Source: Acetothermia bacterium UBA7521
GTDB lineage: Bacteria; Bipolaricaulota; Bipolaricaulia; Bipolaricaulales; Bipolaricaulaceae
NCBI GenBank assembly: GCA_002479455.1
Contig: DLNB01000010.1
Span: 1 to 64,000, forward strand
Direction: 5' to 3'
DNA length: 64,000 nucleotides
Part shown: positions 33,057 through 42,401 of the stretch, piece after piece
Layout: every line of letters begins with the position of its first letter
How positions within the stretch are numbered: position 1 is the stretch's first letter
Program-made: the position numbers and the translations under genes
The notes under the pieces: generated by a model
What the model saw: the letters and a program-made list of their open reading frames with translations, nothing else
Told to the model about the DNA's origin: nothing
The model's database searches: none

Positions 33057-34268
33057 TTACAGACTGCGCAATGCTTCAACAACCGTGAGGCGCGCGTTTT
33101 TCCCCGCCGGGTAGAGGCTGCTGAAAAACGTCGCCCCCAGCGCGACGAGGAACGGGGCGGTCAGGGTCGACGTGCTGATCGCGACGCGGATCGGCTGGGG
33201 CATGTTGCCGCCCGGCGGAACGAACGTCAGCCCGAGGGAGTTGAACAGAAGGGCAACGGCTGCCCCTGCGACGACCCCACACAGCCCTCCCACAACCCCC
33301 ACCACGAGCCCTTCGGTCACAAACCCCGTGAACACCCGCCGCCGCGAGGCGCCGAGGGCGCGGACCGTGCCCACCTCCCGCGTCCGTTCGAGAAACGAGA
33401 TCGTGAGCACCTCGAGCACGCTGAAGAACACAAGGACGAACACAGCGAGAGTTGCGAACCCCGAGAACGCGCTCCAGAACGTCTGGAGCGAGGCGAAGAA
33501 CGGGGTCAGCTCGTCCCACGTCCGCACGGCAAGGGGGAACTGCTCCGCCGCGAACTCCCGGGCGAGGCGTTCGGCGTAGGCCGTGGACTGGTCGAGATCA
33601 TCCAGCCACACCAGGATCCGCTCGACGCCGCTCGTGCGCAAGAGTCGCTGGGCGAACCCGAGGGAGACGAAGCCCAGCCGTTCCTCAACCTGGGCCTCCC
33701 CGTACTGAACGATGCCGACCACGGTCACTGTGGCCGCGTTGAGGGTTCCTGACACGGTCCCCGTGGCGACGTTGACGCGGTCGCCGGGGCCGACCCCGAG
33801 CCGCTGCGCGAGCCGCTCGCCGAGGACGATCTCTCGCGCGTCAGAGCCCTCCAGCCCTCGGCCGGCCACGATCAGGCACGCGTAGTCGGTCATGCAGTCC
33901 TCGGGCACGATTCCCCGGGCCAGCAGGAGCGTGCTTCCCGTTTCGTCGCCGATCAGACCGGCGAACCGGACCTGCGTCGTCACCCCCGCCACGCCGGGAA
34001 GGTCGCCGACGAGGGCGAGCGCCCGCTCCGCGATCTCCGGGGAGATCAAGGCCTCCAGACCCGATGCCTTGCCGTCGAGCACGCGGGGATCCCCGATCTG
34101 GAAGGCCCCCAGCTCCATCGCCAGCGAGCGCTGGGCAGCGGTGATCGCCTCCCCCACGAACCCGAGAACGAACGAGAGGATGGTGAGGCCGATCGCGATC
34201 ACGAGGAGACTGATCACGGTCCGGCGGCGGTTGCGGAACACGTTCCGTGCGGCGACCTTGATTGTCAT
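33057..34268 (-). CDS. FtsX/MacB/LolC-type ABC permease, second subunit
   Basis: A 403-residue permease: N-terminal helix (VISLLVIAIGLTILSFVLGF), a MacB-like periplasmic domain of about 240 residues, then three C-terminal helices with the FtsX signature (FSVLEVLTISFLERTREVG; TVRALGASRRRVFTGFVTEG). It is a paralogue of the upstream permease and starts nine bases after its stop. Both likely form the membrane dimer of a mechanotransmission-type ABC system acting on lipoproteins. Confidence 0.85.
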   Translation of the reverse strand: MTIKVAARNVFRNRRRTVISLLVIAIGLTILSFVLGFVGEAITAAQRSLAMELGAFQIGDPRVLDGKASGLEALISPEIAERALALVGDLPGVAGVTTQVRFAGLIGDETGSTLLLARGIVPEDCMTDYACLIVAGRGLEGSDAREIVLGERLAQRLGVGPGDRVNVATGTVSGTLNAATVTVVGIVQYGEAQVEERLGFVSLGFAQRLLRTSGVERILVWLDDLDQSTAYAERLAREFAAEQFPLAVRTWDELTPFFASLQTFWSAFSGFATLAVFVLVFFSVLEVLTISFLERTREVGTVRALGASRRRVFTGFVTEGLVVGVVGGLCGVVAGAAVALLFNSLGLTFVPPGGNMPQPIRVAISTSTLTAPFLVALGATFFSSLYPAGKNARLTVVEALRSL

Positions 34269-34277
34269 CGTCTCCCC

Positions 34278-35486
34278 TCAGACCGCGCGGAGCGCGTCCA
34301 CCACCGAGACCCGCGTCGCCTGGTACGCAGGCAGGAACGCCGATGCGAGCGTGGAGACGACGCTTACCGCGAACGGGATGAGGACGACCGCTCCCGTGAA
34401 GTCCACGCCGAGGGCGACGGCCTGGACCGTCCCCGGGGGCTGCCACGGGATAGAGGCGGCGTTGAAGAGGAAAGAGATCGCGGCCCCAGCGAGCACGCCT
34501 ATCCCTCCGCCGACGAGCCCCAGCCACAGGCTCTCCTCGACGAACAGGCGGAACACCTCGCCCTGCCGCGTGCCGAGAGCGCGGATCGTGCCCACCTCTC
34601 GCGTCCGCTCCAGGAACGACAGGGTGAGGATCTGGAGGACGATGAAGAACACGAGGATGAACACCGCGGCGACGAGGAACCCGAACAGGATGTCGAAGAA
34701 CCCGGACAGGCTTTGGTAGAACGGAGAGAGGACGTCCCACGTCCGTACCTCGAGCGGAATGCCCGCCGCGTCAAGCTTCACGCCGATCGCGCGCGCCGCG
34801 GTCCACGTCCGTCCGAGGCGGTCGAGACGGACCACGATCCGGTCCACCCCATCCGTGGCGAGGAGGAGCTGGGCGAACGAGAGGGGGACGAACACCTGGG
34901 CCCGTTCCACCTCCACGGAGGAGAACCTGAACAGCCCGACGACCTCGAGCGGGCTCACGTTGAACGCGCCGGCCACCGTGGTCGCGGTGAGGTTCACGAA
35001 GTCCCCCGGTCGGAGCCCGAGCTCGTCGGCGAGGGTCTGGCCGACGAGGACCGCCCCCACGTCGGCGGGCCCAAGCCCGCGACCCTCGATCACGAGGTCG
35101 TTGTAGTCCAGGACGTCGTTTTCCGGGACAACTCCCACCGCCCGCACCACCGCCGTCGTCCGTCGCACGGCGAGGAGGCCGGACAGTGCGAGCTGGGCCG
35201 TGGTTCCCAGCACACCCCGCTCGGTGCGGACGAGGGCCGCTACTTGGGCTTGCTCAGCGGGAGGGATGAGGTACTCGAAGCCCTCTGCCCTGCCGTCGAG
35301 GAGGGCCGGATCCGCGACCTGGATGTTCCCGAACTGCTGAACGGTGGACTCCTGGATGAGCGACCGCGACCGTTCCACGAACCCCAAGACGACGAGCGAC
35401 AAGGCGCACCCCAGCGCGATGATTCCCGCCGAGAGGAGCGTCCGACGTCGATTGCGGGACAGGTTACGCAGGGCGAGGCGCGCCAC
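34278..35486 (-). CDS. FtsX/MacB/LolC-type ABC permease, first subunit
   Basis: A 402-residue permease with N-terminal helix (LLSAGIIALGCALSLVVLGF), large periplasmic domain and C-terminal FtsX domain (LTLSFLERTREVGTIRALGT). GTG 35486 lies inside the end of the ATPase gene (23-base overlap), and GGAGAAGC precedes it. Clearly paralogous to the following permease, with the two arising from a duplication. Confidence 0.85.
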   Translation of the reverse strand: MARLALRNLSRNRRRTLLSAGIIALGCALSLVVLGFVERSRSLIQESTVQQFGNIQVADPALLDGRAEGFEYLIPPAEQAQVAALVRTERGVLGTTAQLALSGLLAVRRTTAVVRAVGVVPENDVLDYNDLVIEGRGLGPADVGAVLVGQTLADELGLRPGDFVNLTATTVAGAFNVSPLEVVGLFRFSSVEVERAQVFVPLSFAQLLLATDGVDRIVVRLDRLGRTWTAARAIGVKLDAAGIPLEVRTWDVLSPFYQSLSGFFDILFGFLVAAVFILVFFIVLQILTLSFLERTREVGTIRALGTRQGEVFRLFVEESLWLGLVGGGIGVLAGAAISFLFNAASIPWQPPGTVQAVALGVDFTGAVVLIPFAVSVVSTLASAFLPAYQATRVSVVDALRAV

Positions 35487-36201
35487 GCTTCTCCTCCCCC
35501 TGGATCCGGCCGTCGCGGATCGTGAGCACCCGTTGCGCGTAGTCGACGACCGACGGGTCGTGGGTCACGACGAGGAACGTGACGCAATGGTCCGTGTTCA
35601 GCCCCTGGAGGAGCTCCATGATCTGCTTCCCGGTGGTGGAGTCGAGGTTTGCCGTTGGCTCGTCGGCGAGGACGAGCCGCGGTTGGGTGACGAGCGCCCG
35701 GGCCACGGCCACGCGCTGCCGTTGGCCACCGGAGAGCTCGTCTGGACGACGCTTCCCGAACCCGGACAGCCCGACCTCGTCGAGCCGCGCCGCCACCCGT
35801 TCGCGCCGCGCGCCGCGCGGCGCCCTCGTGAGGAGAAGGGGGTATTCCACATTCTCCGCCACGCTGAGGACAGGGATGAGGTTGAACGTCTGGAACACGA
35901 GGCCGATCTTCTCCCGACGGAGGAGGGCGAGCTCCCCTTCCGTGAGGCGGCTGGTGGGCTTTTCCTCGAATAGGACCTCTCCCTCGCTCGGCCGGTCGAT
36001 CAAAGCGAGCATGTTGAGGAGCGTCGTCTTCCCGCTCCCCGACGGGCCGTTGATCACGGCGAAGTCGCCCTGGACGGCGGTGAAGTCCACCCCGTCCAAC
36101 GCCCGCACGTTCTCCCTGCCCAAGGGGTAATCCTTGATGAGGTTCCGTGTTTCGAGCACGGGCGTCCCGTTCACGTAACAAAAACCGCTTCGCTGCATCA
36201 T
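35464..36201 (-). CDS. LolD/MacB-type ABC ATPase
   Basis: A 245-residue ATPase with Walker A INGPSGSGKTTLLNM, signature ELSGGQRQRVAVARAL, Walker B RLVLADEPTANLDS and H-loop VVTHDPSVVDYA, all of the LolD/MacB/FtsE group. It drives the two FtsX-type permeases encoded after it. Two ATGs in a row occur at the start (36201 and 36198), behind GGAGG; the second has the better distance. Confidence 0.9.
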   Translation of the reverse strand: MMQRSGFCYVNGTPVLETRNLIKDYPLGRENVRALDGVDFTAVQGDFAVINGPSGSGKTTLLNMLALIDRPSEGEVLFEEKPTSRLTEGELALLRREKIGLVFQTFNLIPVLSVAENVEYPLLLTRAPRGARRERVAARLDEVGLSGFGKRRPDELSGGQRQRVAVARALVTQPRLVLADEPTANLDSTTGKQIMELLQGLNTDHCVTFLVVTHDPSVVDYAQRVLTIRDGRIQGEEKRGAPRPA

Positions 36202-36207
36202 CCCTCC

Positions 36208-36225
36208 AATGGAGTCTCCATTCTA
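36208..36225 (-). promoter_or_regulatory. -10 and palindrome at the ABC/Lol operon start
   Basis: On the minus strand TAGAAT (36225-36220) is a -10-like hexamer immediately followed by an inverted repeat, AATGGA-GAC-TCCATT (36222-36208 on the minus strand), that covers the expected transcription start and runs into the ribosome binding site. This could be an operator or a translation-controlling hairpin. Confidence 0.4.
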
Positions 36226-36300
36226 CCCGCGGTCCGCGATACGGAACGGAATACCTGCGCTCAGCCCGCGCTGCTGAGTAGGGCACGGAGCGCGAAGAAC

Positions 36301-37092
36301 CTAGAACAGGCTAGGGGCGTCGGGCGGGATGGCAGGTGGCGTGATGGCGGATTCGGCCAATCGAGGTGGCAGGAGCGGGGCGATCCCCGTTTCCCGGACG
36401 AGGGCCCCGAGGTTCCGCCACACGAGTTCGCGCACCTCGCGATGGGGTCTCCCCAGCTGGACGGAGAGGAGGTGCTCGACCCACTCCACCCGACATGGGA
36501 TCGCCGCCGGTGGGTCGGCCCATCCGTGATCGCTCTCCACGAGGATCCGCTCGGGGGGGACGGCGGTGCGGAAGATGGAACGCCTCGCCACCGCCGAGTG
36601 GACGGAGAAGTAGCAGCCCAACGCCACCGCCTCCCGTGTCTCCGTGGCATTGCCTGTCCACCAATGAAGGATCGTTACGGGGACGGGAGTGCGGCGTAGT
36701 TCATCGAGTACAAGCCGCGTCGCGGAGTAGCTGTGAATGCTCACGGGTCTCGATAGCTTGGCTGCCACCTGAAGAGCTGTCCGAAACGTCCTCAGCTGCA
36801 CATCGAGCGGGACGCGCGACCAGCGGGTGTCGAGCCCCACCTCGCCGATGATCGGCAGCCGTTCGGCGAGCGCACCGAACCGGTTCGGATCGAACTTGAC
36901 CTGGGCTTCGACCTTCCGTGGGTGGCAACCCACGCCCCACGCGATGAGCGGAGCACGTTCTCCGCGGGCCCGTCCAGCGGCCTCGTCGAGCGACAAGGTC
37001 ATCGCCAGCACCGCGCCTGCGTCCCGCAGTTCATCCGGCGTACGGTGGGGATCGAAGTGCGCGTGCGCGTCGAGCGAGGGCAGGTGGTCCAT
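36301..37092 (-). CDS. TatD-family metal-dependent hydrolase
   Basis: A 263-residue TIM-barrel hydrolase. Metal ligands are readable in order: DAHAHFD (HxH), IGEVGLD (Glu), SIHSYSA (His), ILHWWTG (His) and VESDHGW (Asp). Overall length fits TatD-type deoxyribonucleases, but several loop motifs differ, so it may be a divergent branch with another substrate. Single-gene unit; the opposite-strand WD40 gene starts downstream of its promoter region. Confidence 0.8.
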   Translation of the reverse strand: MDHLPSLDAHAHFDPHRTPDELRDAGAVLAMTLSLDEAAGRARGERAPLIAWGVGCHPRKVEAQVKFDPNRFGALAERLPIIGEVGLDTRWSRVPLDVQLRTFRTALQVAAKLSRPVSIHSYSATRLVLDELRRTPVPVTILHWWTGNATETREAVALGCYFSVHSAVARRSIFRTAVPPERILVESDHGWADPPAAIPCRVEWVEHLLSVQLGRPHREVRELVWRNLGALVRETGIAPLLPPRLAESAITPPAIPPDAPSLF

Positions 37093-37158
37093 CTCTTCGT
37101 CATTCTCTCCACTGGAGCGCGCTGATGCCAGCGAGAGCCAACAGGAACCTTCCCGTTG

Positions 37159-37186
37159 TTGAGGGTGGAGCGGGGGAGGCTACACT
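37159..37186 (+). promoter_or_regulatory. Promoter of the WD40 gene
   Basis: TTGAGG (37159-37164), a 16-base spacer and TACACT (37181-37186). The expected start near 37193 leaves GGAGG and an ATG mini-ORF in the leader. Confidence 0.5.
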
Positions 37187-37209
37187 GCCCTTGTATGGAG
37201 GTAGGGACG

Positions 37210-37236
37210 ATGCTGTCGAAGATCGAGCCTGCGTAG
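37210..37236 (+). CDS. Eight-codon upstream ORF, overlapping the WD40 start
   Basis: ATG 37210 has the best ribosome binding site of the region (GGAGG seven bases upstream) but opens only eight codons, MLSKIEPA, before TAG at 37234-37236. The G of that stop is the first base of the GTG that begins the WD40 frame (TAGTG). This looks like a translationally coupled leader peptide. An alternative is a recent frameshift in the first codons of the WD40 gene. Confidence 0.4.
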   Translation: MLSKIEPA

Positions 37237-38711
37237 TGATCACGCCGGTGCTCCCATCGGCGCGATCGAGAGAGGGCGGGCTTCCCGTGCGAACCTTCGG
37301 CTTGGGGCAAGTGCTCGCCCTGGCCTTCTCCTCCGACGGGCGGCTCCTGGCGGCGGCTGGACGGGGAGGGAGCAGCGTTCAGCTCATCGAGACCGGGATG
37401 TGGCAGGTTCTTCGTACGCTGGAGGGCCACACGGATGCCGTGACCTCGATCGCGTTCCATCCTGACGGACAAAGGATTGCCTCGGGGTCCGCGGATGGGA
37501 GCGTTCGGCTGTGGGAGGTGACGAGCGGAGCGACGCAGTGGAAGAGCAAGGGTGCCACGGGATCTGTCTGGTCGGTGGCCTTCTCGCCCGACGGGTTGTT
37601 CCTCGCTTCGGGCGGCGCCGGCTCGCCAGGCCGGATCAAGCTGTGGGATGCTTCCACAGGGTACCCTCGTCGGGAGATCGAGGCCCATCGCTGGTCGGTC
37701 GCGTGCGTCGCTTTCAGTCCCCGCGGGGACACTCTGGCTTCTGGATCGTGGGACCAGAAGGTTCGCGTGTGGGCCCTCCCCGACGGGGAGCTCGTCCACA
37801 CCTTGGATGGGCACGTGGATCACGTTCTCGCGGTCGCCTTCAGTCCCCGGGGAGATCGCCTCGCTTCCTGCTCGGTGGATGGGACGGTGCGTCTGTGGGA
37901 TCTGCATTCGGGAGATGTCGTTCTGGACCTGCGCGGACACACTTCCCCGGTGCTGGGCATCGCGTTCAACCCGCACGGGGACGTTCTCGCCTCGGGGTCC
38001 ACGGATCACACGGTTCGGTTGTGGTCTGTACCGGGAGGCGAGCCGCTGGGCACGCTGGAGGGCCACGCGGGTTGGGTGAACGCGGTGGCGTTCAACCCCG
38101 ACGGGGAGCTCCTCGCCAGCGGCTCCGAGGACCAGACGCTCCGGCTGTGGGAATGGCGGTCGGAAAAGATGATCCGCTCTGTCCTCCCGCGGGCGAACTG
38201 GGTGGATATGGTACGCTTCAGCCCGGATGGAGAGACCCTCACTGCGCGAACTCGCGAGGGGACAGAGCTCCGATGGGAGGTTCGCACGGGATCGCTCATC
38301 CAAACCTCGATCACGCCTACGGTTTGCCGAGGTTCATCCTCCTGGGGGGCTCGGGTGTCGGCAACCGCTCCCGGTGGGGCATGGACAGCCGTGGAGGATT
38401 CGGATGGGTCGATCTGCCTCCTGCGTGCGGCTACGGGAGAGCCCATCGCCCGGTACGTTGGACACGAGGGTCGGGTCGCGTGCATGGCGTTCAGCTCTGA
38501 CGGGAGAACCCTCGCCTCTGGATCGCGAGATGGCACCGTTCGACTGTGGGACGTCCGCGAGCGTATCCCGCTTGCGGTGTGTGAGGGTCACACCGATTGG
38601 GTATCCGACGTCGCCTTCAACCCCGATGGGGCGCTTCTTGCCTCGGGGTCGCGCGACGGGACGGCGAAGCTGTGGGAGATGTCCTCCCTCCTGTCGCCGG
38701 GACGGATCTGA
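37236..38711 (+). CDS. WD40-repeat beta-propeller protein
   Basis: A protein of about 491 residues made almost entirely of WD40 repeats (GHTDAVTSIAFHPDG...SVRLWEV type). I count roughly ten or eleven repeats, with one degenerate (around residues 330-395), so one large or two smaller propellers are possible. No kinase or other effector domain and no signal peptide is seen, unlike many bacterial WD40 proteins. The start is uncertain: GTG 37236 is coupled to the upstream ORF, GTG 37287 is a second option. Likely a protein-interaction scaffold. Confidence 0.82.
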   Translation: MITPVLPSARSREGGLPVRTFGLGQVLALAFSSDGRLLAAAGRGGSSVQLIETGMWQVLRTLEGHTDAVTSIAFHPDGQRIASGSADGSVRLWEVTSGATQWKSKGATGSVWSVAFSPDGLFLASGGAGSPGRIKLWDASTGYPRREIEAHRWSVACVAFSPRGDTLASGSWDQKVRVWALPDGELVHTLDGHVDHVLAVAFSPRGDRLASCSVDGTVRLWDLHSGDVVLDLRGHTSPVLGIAFNPHGDVLASGSTDHTVRLWSVPGGEPLGTLEGHAGWVNAVAFNPDGELLASGSEDQTLRLWEWRSEKMIRSVLPRANWVDMVRFSPDGETLTARTREGTELRWEVRTGSLIQTSITPTVCRGSSSWGARVSATAPGGAWTAVEDSDGSICLLRAATGEPIARYVGHEGRVACMAFSSDGRTLASGSRDGTVRLWDVRERIPLAVCEGHTDWVSDVAFNPDGALLASGSRDGTAKLWEMSSLLSPGRI

Positions 38712-38728
38712 GCATCCGCACGCGGTTC

Positions 38729-39538
38729 CTAGAGCAGCCGGAAGGGTTGGAGGCGGTTCTCGACAAGCTCGGGTCCAGCGAGGCGGGAGATCGTGTAGGG
38801 CACAGGTTTCCCGTTGATAGGGCGTCGTCGCAGGAAGTGCAAGGCATGAAGGAAGCAACGTGCCTTCCAGTCCTTCACATGGCTCCAGCCGTGCTCCCGG
38901 AGGCGCGTCCAACCTTGGGCCAACGGAGGACGTCGCACCGCGGCAAGCCACTCCCGGAGCGCGAGGGGAACCGATCGGGTGGGGAGGTCGGCCAGGTGGT
39001 AGAGGCCGAACACGCGGATCCACTCGCTCTCGGTGAGATCGAACGGGAGCTCGGCACAGCGCTCTGCACTCGGTTCGCTCACGTACCACAGGCGGTGGGC
39101 GAGTTCGGGAAACGCGAGGAGCAGGGCGTGCGCTCCTCCCTCCTTCGGATCCAGATCCTCTCTGGCGGTAAGGGAGGCGAACCAGGCATCGAGATAAAGG
39201 GCATACGCCTCGGGCTCCGCGTAGGCCAGTTCCGGGGTGAGGAGGAACGCGAGGAGGGAAGTGCGGAGGAGCTCCGTATGACCGTGGGGAACGGTCGGGT
39301 GCGGAACGTGGCCGACCCGGACGAGGAGTTCTCGGTTCTTGCATTCGCCCAGCTCGATCGTTACCCCAATCTCCGACTGGATCGTGAACAGGTTCGTCAC
39401 GATGCCGGGGTAAGTGGGAGCGTGGATGAGGTCATGGATCGTGCGCGGCTGTCGGGAGCAGATCCGGAGGAGGTTCATCCGGAGCTCGCTACGGACGATG
39501 CTCTGTCGGATCTCGTTGCGGGAGGTCGTGAAGATCAT
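38729..39538 (-). CDS. Hypothetical protein coupled to the Cys/His-rich protein
   Basis: A 269-residue soluble protein with no recognised domain. The N-terminal 70 residues (EIRQSIVRSELRMNLLRICS ... IVTNLFTIQSEIGV) have the helix-rich look of a winged-helix unit, but this is only an impression. Its ATG overlaps the stop of the upstream gene (ATGA). The C-terminal third is rich in Trp, Leu and Arg. It belongs to the minus-strand unit that begins with the fluoride riboswitch. Confidence 0.6.
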   Translation of the reverse strand: MIFTTSRNEIRQSIVRSELRMNLLRICSRQPRTIHDLIHAPTYPGIVTNLFTIQSEIGVTIELGECKNRELLVRVGHVPHPTVPHGHTELLRTSLLAFLLTPELAYAEPEAYALYLDAWFASLTAREDLDPKEGGAHALLLAFPELAHRLWYVSEPSAERCAELPFDLTESEWIRVFGLYHLADLPTRSVPLALREWLAAVRRPPLAQGWTRLREHGWSHVKDWKARCFLHALHFLRRRPINGKPVPYTISRLAGPELVENRLQPFRLL

Positions 39539-41007
39539 GCTGCAGGATCTATCCCGGAGAGGGATTGCGCGGCCTTCTGCCACGCCCCGCGCTCCGGTCC
39601 CATCGCCTCGTAGCGCACGGTCCAGCTCTGTTTGCGAAGGAACTCCTCTAGTTCCCACTCTAAGACTCCCAACCGGGCCCGTACGGGGCGGATCAGGATG
39701 AGGAGTTCATCCCGTCTGGCACGGGCCACGGCGGCGGGGAGGTGGCGTAGACAGAGGCCGTCCCCGATCTCGTAGGCCCTCCGTATTGTAGGATCGCCGA
39801 GGGAAGCGGCGATAAGGGCGATCGTTCGCTCCCGCGCTGTCCCTACGGCCTGACAGAGAGGGCACGGCTCGAGGCGGAACGTGCGGCGTGCCTGGATCTG
39901 AGCAGCCCGCCGCCCGGAGCGCAGCGCCTCGGAGAGGGCGGCGCAGAACGCTTCGCTCCGCGCGGTAGTTCGTGAACCCACCCTCAAACGCACGAGTCGC
40001 CAGCGCGATCCTCGCCCGCCGGCGGGGACCGCGGCGAGCGAGCGGGTGAGCTCGGCAAGCCGGCCCGCCCATGAGCGTTGGATCTCCGTTACCAGCCGCT
40101 TCAGGGCGTCCTCCGCAGCGCTTCGTGCGAAACGCCATCCGTGTTCCGGACACAGACAGAGGGCGCTGGTCCAACTCTGGATCGGTGCGACGCTGATCTC
40201 CCGTGCGAGCCAGCGCGTGTACTGGAGGACAGCGTGGGTTTCGGCCCGACACACGGGGCAACCTGGCGCGGCGAGGGCGTTTCGCAATGCACCCAGCGTG
40301 GTGGAATCCCCCGCGTCGATCGCATCGCCCTCCGGCGCGCTCAAGGGGGGCGGCGGTGGAGCGCCCCACACCCAACTCAGGGCGGCGCGGGGGGTATCGC
40401 CTGCCAGCCGTTCCCGCAGTCCCGCGACGAGGAGATGGAGCCCGTTCCGGTCCAGGTGCAGGGCGAGGGTGCGGAGGTGGGGAAGGCACACCGCGGGACT
40501 CGGTGGCAGGGTCGGGCGCGACCTGGGATCGGCCAGAATGTTGGCCAGGCGCTGCTGCACGTAGGCCACGTGTGCCTCCCGCCGAGCGCAGGCGAGGCAG
40601 GTCGCGGTCGGTAGAAGGAGCCTCGCTACGTTCCTCGCTTCTCCCCTCCTCGCGACATGACGCTTCGCTTCCTCAACCGTCTCCAGCGCCGATGCCGTGA
40701 GAAAGCGGTACACGTAGGCGATGGTCGACGGGATCCCGTCTCCGATGAACGTCTGCGTGTGAACGCGACAGAAGCCGCGGGCGCGGATCATGTGGTTCAA
40801 GCTCTCCGGGAAGAGGTAACTCTCCGCGAGGTACCACATGAAGAACCGCTCCTCCGCTTCCTCCTCTTCGCGACAGGAGACACACCCGGGCTGGGCGAGC
40901 TTCCTCAGAACCTCCGCCTCGTCTTGGGCCCGGCGTCTCTTGGCCTTGGTCAGAACGTCTCTTAGTGGTGCTTCCCGATCCAAAGAGCTGGGATTACCAG
41001 CGGGCAT
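39535..41007 (-). CDS. Cys/His-rich protein with four CxxC...CxxH modules (DUF6062-like)
   Basis: A 490-residue cytoplasmic protein built from four similar units, each a CxxC at the start of a helix and a CxxH (or C-R-V-H) at its end: CVSC...CRVH, CLAC...CLPH, CPVC...CPEH and CPLC...CLRH. This spacing predicts four structural zinc sites and resembles the DUF6062 group of uncharacterised proteins. The third and fourth modules are separated by a basic linker. It lies after the antiporter gene and before an ATGA-coupled unknown protein. Function unknown. Confidence 0.72.
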   Translation of the reverse strand: MPAGNPSSLDREAPLRDVLTKAKRRRAQDEAEVLRKLAQPGCVSCREEEEAEERFFMWYLAESYLFPESLNHMIRARGFCRVHTQTFIGDGIPSTIAYVYRFLTASALETVEEAKRHVARRGEARNVARLLLPTATCLACARREAHVAYVQQRLANILADPRSRPTLPPSPAVCLPHLRTLALHLDRNGLHLLVAGLRERLAGDTPRAALSWVWGAPPPPPLSAPEGDAIDAGDSTTLGALRNALAAPGCPVCRAETHAVLQYTRWLAREISVAPIQSWTSALCLCPEHGWRFARSAAEDALKRLVTEIQRSWAGRLAELTRSLAAVPAGGRGSRWRLVRLRVGSRTTARSEAFCAALSEALRSGRRAAQIQARRTFRLEPCPLCQAVGTARERTIALIAASLGDPTIRRAYEIGDGLCLRHLPAAVARARRDELLILIRPVRARLGVLEWELEEFLRKQSWTVRYEAMGPERGAWQKAAQSLSGIDPAA

Positions 41008-41088
41008 GGGTGTTCTCTCGCCTCCTCGCTCGCTGGCGACGACCCAGTCCAGTCGGGGATCGCACGGGCGTGCGCCCGATCGTGCCCG

Positions 41089-42399
41089 TCATGGCACGGA
41101 AGTCTCCTCCCGATGGTCGTCGTCCAGCGCCACGGTAGCGGGGACCGGGACCAGACCACCTACGGTCTCGGGGATACGCTCGGGTGGAACGATCGTCTCT
41201 TCGACGAGCACCTCTCCAGGGTGTCGCGCCTCGCCCACCCGGAACAGGGCCCACCTCACGGCGATCGGACCGGTGATCTCGAAGAACGTGATCGCCGCCA
41301 GCTCCACCGATCCGAGCAGGGCCGCGACCCCCAGCCCGGCGAGCCGTTCCTGCATGTAGATGAGGAGTCCCAGACTGAGTCCGGCCTTGGTGAGCATCGC
41401 CGGTCCGAGGTACCGCCTCACCTTCGGGTCAGCCTTCGAGATCACTGCGCCCACATAACAGCCGCTGGTCTTCCCGAGGATGCGGAACACGATGTACACC
41501 GCGGCGATGTACCAGTGCGCGACGAGCACGCGTAGGTCGAGCCCCGCCCCGGCGAGGGTGAAGAACGCCATCAGCACGGGCACGTCGATCCGATGGATCA
41601 CTTTCAGGATGTCCTCGTGGAGCACGTTCGAGATCACCACCCCGGTCGTCATCGTCATGAGGAGGGCGGACATCCCGAGGTATCGGCTGAGCCCGGCGTT
41701 GAGGAACACAATCGCCGCCACGAACGCCAGGATCTCCAGGTCATCGCGAATGAACCGCAGCGCCAACACAGAGAGGAGACCGATTCCGAGGCCGATGCCG
41801 ATCGACCCCCCCACCTCGAGGAGCGGGGGCAAGAGGTACGCGACCTGAAGCGCGTTCGTCTCGACCCCCATGCTCAGGACAAGGCCGACGGACATCCCTA
41901 CGGCGGTGATGCACCAGATGTCGTCCGCGGCGATCGCCCCGAGGAGCGTGCTCGTGAACGGCCCCTTGGCGCGGTACTCGCGGATGACGGCGAACGTGGC
42001 GACGGGCGTGGTCACGGTGGCGAGCGAGGCCAGGGTAGCGGCGACCACGAGCGGTTGCCCGAGGAGGTAGCGCATCGCGAGGTACACGAGGACGAACGTC
42101 GCCGCGGCCTCGCAGATCGAGATGATGAAGATGCTTAGGCCGAGGCGCTTCATCTTCCGCCACACGAGTTCGGCCCCGATGACCATCGCCACCATCCCCA
42201 CGCCGAAGTCCTTCAGGGGCATCATGCTCCCCTGAAGCGAGGCCGGCACGACCCGCAACACGGACGGGCCCAGCAGCACGCCCGCCAAGACGTAGCCGGC
42301 GACGGCGGGGAGTCGGATCAGCCGCGCCAGGCGTCCGCCGACGTACCCTACGAGCAGGAGCACGCCCATTGCCAGTACAGGGCTGTTGATCTCGAGCAT
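41089..42399 (-). CDS. CPA-type cation:proton antiporter under a fluoride riboswitch
   Basis: A 436-residue membrane protein with about 12 helices of the Na+(K+)/H+ exchanger (KefB/CPA2-like) fold: LPAVAGYVLAGVLLGPSVL near the N-terminus, the ATLASLATVTTPVATF segment and GAIAADDIWCITAVGMS with the paired ion-binding aspartates, and ALLMTMTTGVVISNVLHED. There is no RCK/TrkA domain. ATG 42399 follows GGGGGAGGG. Upstream is a crcB-type fluoride riboswitch, so the transporter probably protects against fluoride or the associated acid and cation stress, as antiporters under this riboswitch do elsewhere. Confidence 0.88.
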   Translation of the reverse strand: MLEINSPVLAMGVLLLVGYVGGRLARLIRLPAVAGYVLAGVLLGPSVLRVVPASLQGSMMPLKDFGVGMVAMVIGAELVWRKMKRLGLSIFIISICEAAATFVLVYLAMRYLLGQPLVVAATLASLATVTTPVATFAVIREYRAKGPFTSTLLGAIAADDIWCITAVGMSVGLVLSMGVETNALQVAYLLPPLLEVGGSIGIGLGIGLLSVLALRFIRDDLEILAFVAAIVFLNAGLSRYLGMSALLMTMTTGVVISNVLHEDILKVIHRIDVPVLMAFFTLAGAGLDLRVLVAHWYIAAVYIVFRILGKTSGCYVGAVISKADPKVRRYLGPAMLTKAGLSLGLLIYMQERLAGLGVAALLGSVELAAITFFEITGPIAVRWALFRVGEARHPGEVLVEETIVPPERIPETVGGLVPVPATVALDDDHREETSVP

Positions 42400-42401
42400 G
42401 T

